64,000 bases of DNA from assembly GCA_002362385.1 (NCBI GenBank), contig DEUB01000012.1:1-64000 (forward strand), given 5' to 3'. This DNA is from Lachnospiraceae bacterium UBA3273 (GTDB lineage: Bacteria > Bacillota > Clostridia > Lachnospirales > Lachnospiraceae). A program made the translations under genes and the position numbers. A model generated the notes under the pieces. It saw nothing but the letters and a program-made list of their open reading frames with translations. It had not been told where the DNA came from and did no database searches. Positions 58,046 through 64,000 of this stretch are shown piece after piece. Every line of letters starts with the position of its first letter. Within the stretch, counting starts at the first letter, position 1.

Positions 58046-59407
58046 ATGAAAGAGCAGAACAGTGATTTTACGACGGGCAATATCCCGGCAAAGCTGGCGA
58101 AATTTATGATTCCTATATTAGGCGCTCTGATATTACAGGCAATGTATGGCGCGGTGGATTTGTTGATCGTAGGCTGGTTTGGAACCACGGCGGGGATTTC
58201 CGCCGTATCCACGGGCAGCAATATTGTGAATCTGGTGGTATTCTCTGTTTCGGGGCTGACCATGGGCGTTACGGTGTTGATCAGCCGCTATCTGGGAGAG
58301 AAAAAGGAAGAGAAAATCGGAAAAGTCCTGGGAGGCGTTATCTGTTTTTTTCTGGCATTGTCAGCGGTAATGATGATCTTACTGCCTGTTTTCTCCAGGC
58401 CTTTGGCGGTTTTGATGCAGGCACCCAAGGAAGCTGTGGAGCTGACCTCCCTTTATGTAAAGATCTGTGGCGGCGGAATCGTTTTTGTCATCGGATATAA
58501 TGTCATCAGCAGTATCTTCAGGGGATTGGGAAATTCCAGACTTCCCCTGATCTTTGTAGCCATAGCCTGTGTGGCCAATATCGTGGGGGACCTGGTGCTT
58601 GTGGCAGGTTTTAAGATGAATGTGGCGGGAGCAGCCATTGCAACCATTTTTGCCCAGGCTCTCAGCGTGGTCTTGTCTTTGTTGATCATCAGAAAGCAAA
58701 AGCTCCCTTTTTCCATGAAAAGAACGGACATCCGGTTTAACGGAGAGGTTAAGAAATTTCTGGTGCTGGGCGCGCCCATCGCTTTGCAGGAAATTCTGAC
58801 GAACCTGTCGTTTCTGGCCCTCTGTGCCTTTATCAACAGACTGGGGCTGGACGAGTCTTCGGGATACGGAGTAGCAAATAAAATTGTAAGCTTTGTGATG
58901 CTGGTGCCTTCCAGCCTGATGCAGTCCATGGCCTCCTTTGTAGGACAGAATGTGGGAGCAGGAAAGGAGAAGCGTGCGAAACAGGCAATGCTTTACGGTA
59001 TGGCAATGGGGGCAGGTATAGGTATTTTTATCGGCGCCTTTGCATTCCTAAAGGGAGATCTGCTGGCGGCGCTGTTTACAGGGGATGAAGCGGTCATTGC
59101 CCAGGCGGCGTTATATCTTAAGGGGTTTGCCCCTGAGGCGGTGGTAACCAGTATTTTATTCAGTTTTATGGGATATTTTAACGGACATGAGAAAACGGTT
59201 TTTGTTATGGCACAGGGGCTTGCCCAGACCTTTGTGGTAAGGCTGCCTATGTCCTATATCATGAGCATACGGCCGGATGCGAACCTGATGCAGATCGGAT
59301 GGGCGGCGCCGGCGGCGACGGTATTCGGCATTTTGATCAACTGGATCTATTATCAGTGGTTTGGGAGAAGGAATGGGAAAATGGCGGAAGAAGGATTTAC
59401 CGGTTAA
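58046..59407 (+). CDS. MATE family efflux transporter
   Basis: A 453-residue transporter with twelve membrane helices and the two-fold repeat of MATE proteins. The first half opens FTTGNIPAKLAKFMIPIL and the second VKKFLVLGAPIALQEIL; the motif GNIVNLVVFSVSGLTMG is typical. It would expel cationic drugs or metabolites using a Na+ or H+ gradient. The ATG at 58046 gives the usual length; a GTG at 57983 overlapping the ligase gene is possible. No strong ribosome site was seen, so coupling to the upstream operon is likely. Confidence 0.93.
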   Translation: MKEQNSDFTTGNIPAKLAKFMIPILGALILQAMYGAVDLLIVGWFGTTAGISAVSTGSNIVNLVVFSVSGLTMGVTVLISRYLGEKKEEKIGKVLGGVICFFLALSAVMMILLPVFSRPLAVLMQAPKEAVELTSLYVKICGGGIVFVIGYNVISSIFRGLGNSRLPLIFVAIACVANIVGDLVLVAGFKMNVAGAAIATIFAQALSVVLSLLIIRKQKLPFSMKRTDIRFNGEVKKFLVLGAPIALQEILTNLSFLALCAFINRLGLDESSGYGVANKIVSFVMLVPSSLMQSMASFVGQNVGAGKEKRAKQAMLYGMAMGAGIGIFIGAFAFLKGDLLAALFTGDEAVIAQAALYLKGFAPEAVVTSILFSFMGYFNGHEKTVFVMAQGLAQTFVVRLPMSYIMSIRPDANLMQIGWAAPAATVFGILINWIYYQWFGRRNGKMAEEGFTG

Positions 59408-59484
59408 TAAATGACAACATAAAAGACATACACCTATTAAAGTGTGTTTCAATAAAATGATAGAAAAGACAGTCGGGGTAAAGC

Positions 59485-61206
59485 ATGCCTGAAAATCAAA
59501 AAGCGGAAAATCTGTTGAACCTGTCTCTGGACGCTACGGAGGAGGAAAGGATGGCTTCTCCCGTGCTCCGTGCCGGAACGGATGCGGCCAACGAGCATTG
59601 GGAAGTCATTGTTAAATTTCACGGGGATATTTCCAGGATCGCCGGAGAAGATATCAAGGTGGAGATTTTGTCTGCAGGATACGGGATCATCACTCTGCCC
59701 AAACGGTATATAGAGGCCCTGGCGGCCCTGGAAGAGATAGAGTTTGTGGAAAAGCCCAAGCGGCTTTACGCAAACGACGGAGCGGGGAATTTTGCAAGCT
59801 GTCTTTACAGCGGCAATTTGGGAAATGATTATAAAGGCAGGGGAATCTGCATTGCGGTCATAGACAGCGGTTTATCTTTTGAAATGCCTGCCTTCCGGAA
59901 TCCTGACGGAAGCAGCAGGGTACTTTATTATCTGGACCAGACCCAGGACCGTGAATATACCAAGGAAGAGCTGGATGAGATTTTGTTGAATGGCAATGAT
60001 GACCCTGCAGACCGTCCGACCCCGGATAATTCAGGACACGGAACCGCCGTAACGGCGATCGCAGCAGGAAACGGCAGGCAGACCGACGGGAGTGTGAATG
60101 CTAATCTGATCGGCATGGCACCTCAGGCTTCTCTGATCATTGTAAAGCTGAACACCGGGGCTAACAGCAGCTTTCCTCTTACCACATCCTTGATGCGGGC
60201 GGTGGATTATGCGGTCAATAAGGGAGTTCAGATACAAATGCCCCTGGCGGTTAATTTGAGCTTTGGAAACACCTATGGAGCGCATGACGGGACGGCTCTG
60301 ATCGAAAGGTACATAAACAATATGGCAGAGGTAGGACGGACCGTATTTTGCGTTGGAAGCGGAAACGAAGGCGCAGCGGGCGGACATGCGGCGGGCGTTA
60401 TAGAGGCCTATGAAAGAGAGCGGGTTGTGGAATTTACCATAGGCGCTTACGAAAGAGAATTTAATCTTCAGATGTGGCTGAATTTTGTGGACAGCTATGA
60501 GATCACATTGCAATCTCCTTCGGGAGATTTTTTTACTTTCAGTACGGAAAGTGATATGGGACTGACCATCAGGAGGCGGCTTGCAGATACATCCCTGCTG
60601 ATCTTTGTCGGTGCGCCCCAGCCTTATAGCGTGAACCAGGAGGTGTTTTTGGATTTTATACCGGTTTCGACTTATGTAAACCAAGGGGTGTGGAGACTGA
60701 GGCTGAGCCCTACAAGGCTTGTATCGGGAAATTACAGCCTTTACATGCCTTCATCCCAGATCAAAGGCGGAGATACCAGATTTCTGCGTCCTGTTCCGGA
60801 GCAGACTCTTACGATCCCTTCTACGGCGGAACGGGTCATTACCGTAGGAGCATATAACAGCATTTTTGAATCTTACGCCGATTTTTCGGGAAGAGGATAT
60901 GTGACAAGGCTTTCAGAGGGGTATATCAGCGTGGTAAAACCGGAAATTGCGGCTCCCGGCGTAGGGATCCTGGCAGAAAATGCTTATGGGTTACAGCGTT
61001 TTGACGGAACCAGCTTTGCAACCCCCTTTGTAACGGGAGCGGCGGCGCTTCTGATGGAAAGAGCCATACTGGGGGGGACGGATCCTTACTTGTACGGAGA
61101 GAAGATGAAGGCGTGGCTGTGCAGGCATGCGAAGGAACTGGCAGGAACGGGGGAAGTGCCGGATGATAAAACGGGCTGGGGAGGGTTGTGCGTGGCGGAG
61201 ATATAA
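59485..61206 (+). CDS. S8 family (subtilisin-like) peptidase without signal peptide
   Basis: A 573-residue serine peptidase. The triad is intact: D127 in AVIDSGL, H185 in SGHGTAV and S510 in GTSFATPFVTG. A prodomain-like region (about 35-95) precedes it and an inserted jelly-roll-like region (about 300-430) splits the catalytic domain, as in the Csp-type proteases of Clostridia that act in spores. There is no signal peptide, so it acts inside the cell or in the spore. CspB in Clostridium is needed for germination; a similar role is inference only. Confidence 0.93.
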   Translation: MPENQKAENLLNLSLDATEEERMASPVLRAGTDAANEHWEVIVKFHGDISRIAGEDIKVEILSAGYGIITLPKRYIEALAALEEIEFVEKPKRLYANDGAGNFASCLYSGNLGNDYKGRGICIAVIDSGLSFEMPAFRNPDGSSRVLYYLDQTQDREYTKEELDEILLNGNDDPADRPTPDNSGHGTAVTAIAAGNGRQTDGSVNANLIGMAPQASLIIVKLNTGANSSFPLTTSLMRAVDYAVNKGVQIQMPLAVNLSFGNTYGAHDGTALIERYINNMAEVGRTVFCVGSGNEGAAGGHAAGVIEAYERERVVEFTIGAYEREFNLQMWLNFVDSYEITLQSPSGDFFTFSTESDMGLTIRRRLADTSLLIFVGAPQPYSVNQEVFLDFIPVSTYVNQGVWRLRLSPTRLVSGNYSLYMPSSQIKGGDTRFLRPVPEQTLTIPSTAERVITVGAYNSIFESYADFSGRGYVTRLSEGYISVVKPEIAAPGVGILAENAYGLQRFDGTSFATPFVTGAAALLMERAILGGTDPYLYGEKMKAWLCRHAKELAGTGEVPDDKTGWGGLCVAEI

Positions 61207-61299
61207 GTACGGCATTTTAAGTGAAAACATGATTGTGGAAACGTGTAAATACAGTAATAATATGATATGATAAAGAAAACGAAAGGGGAGAAAAGGATT

Positions 61300-63129
61300 A
61301 TGGCATTTTGTACACAATGCGGGAGCAGGTTGGCAGAAGGGGACAAATTTTGTTCAAATTGTGGAGCGCCCGTGCAGAGAAAAGAGGAAAAGGCAAAGCC
61401 GTCAAAGAAGAAGGTATTTATCGGTATCGGTATTGCGGCGGGCGTGACGGCGTTTTTGGCCCTTGTCGTTTTGTGTGTTGTCTCATTGATACGGAATACG
61501 GGAAACTCCGATGCCAAAAAGGAAGAGATCAATTACGTCACGTATACCAATGATACGGTATGCTTTTCCGTGGAGTACCCGGAAGGCTATATGGTAACGG
61601 AACTGGGAACTGATAACCAGGTGTTGATTACCGAGGGAGAGGAGGCAGATTTCCAGGTTTCCATTGAGTACGCATACTATACGGCAGGGGACAGTGCGAT
61701 CTATTCGGCGGCTGATTTTGTGGAACAGGTGGAAAATGACCCGACGGTGCTGACGGACTGGATTGGGACAACAAACGTGGAGACGGAATATGTGGGGCGC
61801 ACGAAGTCGGATTCCATGGAGCGGGAGCAGTATGATTTTTGGCTGGAAGTCGATGGCGATCCTTATGCGGGAAGCCTGTATATTTATGACGGTAAAGGCG
61901 AGTTTGGCTGCTACAGTTATATGTGTATTATTAACCAGAATGCGGAGGATTCCGAACTTTTTAAAACACAGGGAGAAAAGATGGCGGACAGCTTCCGGAT
62001 TACCGATGCCTGTCAGGCGGAGGGATATCAGATCTACTCATTTAAGGAATCCGGATTGCAGTTCATGGTAAGGGACTCGGCCGTAAGTGAAATGAAAGAG
62101 TCGAATGCCGCCATTGTCATGTATCCTGTGGAGGGTGTGTATAACGAATCCAATATATGGATTGACGAGACTGTCTATGAGGAGGAAAGTGACATAAATG
62201 ACGTGCTGGAAGGAGTGTGCGGCTATTACTTTTCCTACAAGGAAGGGACGGAGTACACTTCTCAGCCGGCTGTGGCAGAATGCGGGCGGTATTTGTTTAC
62301 CGGCATTGACTTGAAATATTATGACGGAACATGGTTTTACCTGTCGCAGTTTGTTTTTCTACATAATGGCGTTTACTGGAAAGCTACAATGATAAGTACA
62401 GAGGATTATTATGATGTTACGGCCACGGCGATGGCGGACATTTTGTTTTCGCTGAAATTTACGGACGACACAAATGCCGCGGGAGGGGGAAGAAAGGATG
62501 CTTTGGAAGATGAAGTCCCGCAAGATGCTGCTTTGGAAGATGCAGGTCCGGGGGATGATGGAGAAATGGTCTCGGACGTGATCGCAGAGATCAGGGCGCG
62601 GTCCGGTTTTGTAGCGGATGGGAGCTTCAAGCCGTTAGCGGCCGTGGATGATTTTAACGGCGACGGGACGCAGGAGCTGTTGGCTGTTTATGAGATAGAA
62701 AGCGGTTCCGGCGTGGATGTGATGTATGACGTATGGAGCCTGGGGAACGGAAAGAACGTCTGCCTAAAATCCGAGCTGCTTTTCTGGGAAGTAGGAGGCG
62801 ACAGTGGGATCGTCGGCATCGCGAAATCTGACGGAACTGCTTATCTTGCAGTCGTGGTAAAGGAGCCGGATCTTGACAGCGTTTGCAGCTATTATGAATA
62901 TGTTCCATGGGATGTAAACGAGAGCATACTTAACGAGGACGCCATGGTCTACATGGAGTTCCGGGGAAACACGGAGCAGCCAAATTATAATCGTTATATA
63001 TTGGGCGATACTGATGTGGACGAAGAAGAATTTAACCGGCGGCAGAATGAATTTGAGTGGATTTATAAGCTGGATATTCTGGCCGGGAAGGGAAACGACG
63101 GAGTTATGACTTTTGATGAAGTAGAGTAA
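61300..63129 (+). CDS. Zinc-ribbon membrane protein with large extracellular part
   Basis: A 609-residue protein. An N-terminal zinc ribbon (FCTQCGSR, FCSNCGAP) lies in the cytoplasm, followed by a lysine-rich stretch and one membrane helix (about 45-67). The remaining 540 residues are extracellular and rich in Asp, Glu and Tyr, with a Gly/Asp linker near residues 405-430. The helix is close behind the ribbon, as in many Clostridia zinc-ribbon proteins of unknown role. A VTYTNDTVCFSVEYPEGYMV-type segment (shown in part) suggests beta-sandwich modules. Last part contains DFNGDGTQELL, a calcium-binding-like motif. Function unknown. Confidence 0.8.
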   Translation: MAFCTQCGSRLAEGDKFCSNCGAPVQRKEEKAKPSKKKVFIGIGIAAGVTAFLALVVLCVVSLIRNTGNSDAKKEEINYVTYTNDTVCFSVEYPEGYMVTELGTDNQVLITEGEEADFQVSIEYAYYTAGDSAIYSAADFVEQVENDPTVLTDWIGTTNVETEYVGRTKSDSMEREQYDFWLEVDGDPYAGSLYIYDGKGEFGCYSYMCIINQNAEDSELFKTQGEKMADSFRITDACQAEGYQIYSFKESGLQFMVRDSAVSEMKESNAAIVMYPVEGVYNESNIWIDETVYEEESDINDVLEGVCGYYFSYKEGTEYTSQPAVAECGRYLFTGIDLKYYDGTWFYLSQFVFLHNGVYWKATMISTEDYYDVTATAMADILFSLKFTDDTNAAGGGRKDALEDEVPQDAALEDAGPGDDGEMVSDVIAEIRARSGFVADGSFKPLAAVDDFNGDGTQELLAVYEIESGSGVDVMYDVWSLGNGKNVCLKSELLFWEVGGDSGIVGIAKSDGTAYLAVVVKEPDLDSVCSYYEYVPWDVNESILNEDAMVYMEFRGNTEQPNYNRYILGDTDVDEEEFNRRQNEFEWIYKLDILAGKGNDGVMTFDEVE

Positions 63130-63158
63130 AGAGGAACAATCGATATCGGTTATTTTAA

Positions 63159-63195
63159 GAGGCCCGCAGAGCATAGCATGTTCTGTGGGCCTTTT
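63159..63195 (+). terminator. Intrinsic terminator after the zinc-ribbon protein gene
   Basis: GGCCCGCAGA (63161-63170) pairs with TCTGTGGGCC (63182-63191, one G-U pair), then TTTT. Confidence 0.75.
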
Positions 63196-63387
63196 AGGAT
63201 ACCGAATATTCGTAACCGTTGCAAAATCTCTGTCAGAAAAAATGGGGTAAGGATATTTTTTGTTGAAAGAGTAAATATGATGCAATTTTGATGCATTTGT
63301 GTTTTATAATAAAAATGTATTTTAACATTGTTTATATTTGTCCCGGAACGTGGGAAATCCGGTATCTAAAAAGATAAAGGAGCTTTT

Positions 63388-63942
63388 ATGCAATATACAT
63401 GGACTGAAATCGAACAGCACATTGAGGCCTGCACCCGGTGTCCGTTGGGGCAGACCAGAAAACGGCCTGTTATGGGACGGGGAAACCATCAGGCCCAAAT
63501 TATGCTGATCGCAGAGGCGCCCGGAGGGCAGGAGGATCAGCAGGGGATTCCCTTTGTGGGATCTTCCGGGGAAATTCTGGACAGACTTTTACATGATTGC
63601 GGACTGACCAGGGAGGAGATCTACATTACCAATATTTTAAAATGCCATCCGCCCGGCAACCGGGATCCGAAGGAAGAGGAAAAAGAAGCGTGCATTCCCT
63701 ATCTGAAATGTGAAACGCTCCTCTTAAAGCCTAAGATTATCGTCTGTCTTGGACGTGTAGCCGCCCAGCGCATTATTCTGCCGGACTTTAAGATTACCAG
63801 GCAGCACGGGACCTGGATTTATCGGAAAAACTGCGCGTTGACCGCCACATATCATCCCTCGGCAATTTTGCGGGACCCTTCCAAATACGAGGTCGTGAAG
63901 AGGGATTTTTGCGAGATAGCGCAAAAGCAGGCTGGTTTATGA
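63388..63942 (+). CDS. Uracil-DNA glycosylase, family 4
   Basis: A 184-residue DNA repair enzyme that removes uracil. The [4Fe-4S] cysteines are C15, C18, C86 and C102, spaced as in family 4. Motif 1 reads AEAPGGQED, then IPFVGSSGEILD, and TYHPSAIL is the C-terminal active-site motif. The start follows AAAGGAGC. It is the last full gene; a small reading frame follows at the edge. Confidence 0.94.
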   Translation: MQYTWTEIEQHIEACTRCPLGQTRKRPVMGRGNHQAQIMLIAEAPGGQEDQQGIPFVGSSGEILDRLLHDCGLTREEIYITNILKCHPPGNRDPKEEEKEACIPYLKCETLLLKPKIIVCLGRVAAQRIILPDFKITRQHGTWIYRKNCALTATYHPSAILRDPSKYEVVKRDFCEIAQKQAGL

Positions 63943-63985
63943 AGAAAACGGGAACTCTTTGGCGGACAGTATACAGTGGAAAAGA

Positions 63986-64000
63986 ATGAGCAGAAATTTT
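63986..64000 (+). other. Possible start of the next gene (cut by window end)
   Basis: An ATG with a weak purine-rich upstream stretch opens five codons before the window ends. Too little is visible to name it. Confidence 0.2.

Overview
The window looks like a chromosomal segment of an anaerobic Clostridia bacterium of the Lachnospiraceae type (inference). The reasons are moderate G+C, consensus Shine-Dalgarno sites, consensus sigma-A promoters, and the gene neighbourhood rho - rpmE (zinc form) - DUF1385 - prmC - prfA. DUF4364, an Rpn-family nuclease, BceRS-AB-type modules, a cytoplasmic S8 peptidase and an exosortase-G (XrtG) locus also fit this group. No tRNA, rRNA, CRISPR array, prophage or intact insertion sequence was seen.

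Layout. 1-2.6 kb: 3' end of an Rhs toxin gene with an AT-rich variable tip and an overlapping immunity gene, then the tail of a displaced toxin directly followed by an orphan immunity-like gene. 2.7-8.1 kb (minus): a PD-(D/E)XK-like protein and a four-gene BceRS-AB-type module with a recognisable activated promoter. 8.2-16.7 kb: polysaccharide deacetylase, a chemoreceptor, rarA, a phosphodiesterase-superfamily protein, DUF4364, a YhcC-type radical SAM protein and malic enzyme. 17-23.3 kb: a lipoprotein with an acidic linker, then rho, rpmE, DUF1385, prmC and prfA. 23.3-29.2 kb: accessory block with an XRE regulator, a membrane-anchored Ser/Thr kinase-like protein, small surface proteins, an Rpn nuclease and a nucleotidyltransferase. 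29.3-35.8 kb: ECF sigma/anti-sigma pair, hemerythrin-CheX-like fusion, unknown genes and a RelBE-type pair flanked by a direct repeat made of a piece of the YitT gene, then YitT itself. 36-42.5 kb: a second ECF sigma gene with an ABC exporter, NudC-like NUDIX hydrolase, and a GntR-ABC operon.

42.7-53.9 kb holds the most notable system: an apparent XrtG (Gram-positive exosortase) locus. It encodes two PTPS-fold proteins that keep the zinc histidines but lack the QueD catalytic residues, a surface protein with a C-terminal sorting tail, the exosortase (Cys-Arg-His all present), two family-2 glycosyltransferases, a membrane protein with a degenerate GGDEF-like domain, a very large multi-spanning protein, a UDP-GlcNAc 2-epimerase, a small conserved protein and a DUF2156 protein. 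Overlapping start/stop codons and one orientation suggest one transcription unit coupling surface-polymer synthesis with export and processing of a surface protein (inference). Two kinds of small palindromic elements sit between its genes, and each has a second copy in the window.

53.9-64 kb: AraC regulator, then a MurL-MurD2-like pair that would imply an L-Glu-adding and epimerising route to peptidoglycan, a MATE exporter, a cytoplasmic S8 peptidase, a zinc-ribbon membrane protein and a family-4 uracil-DNA glycosylase. Coordinates and starts were set by reading ribosome binding sites; family names come from motif recognition, not from a search.
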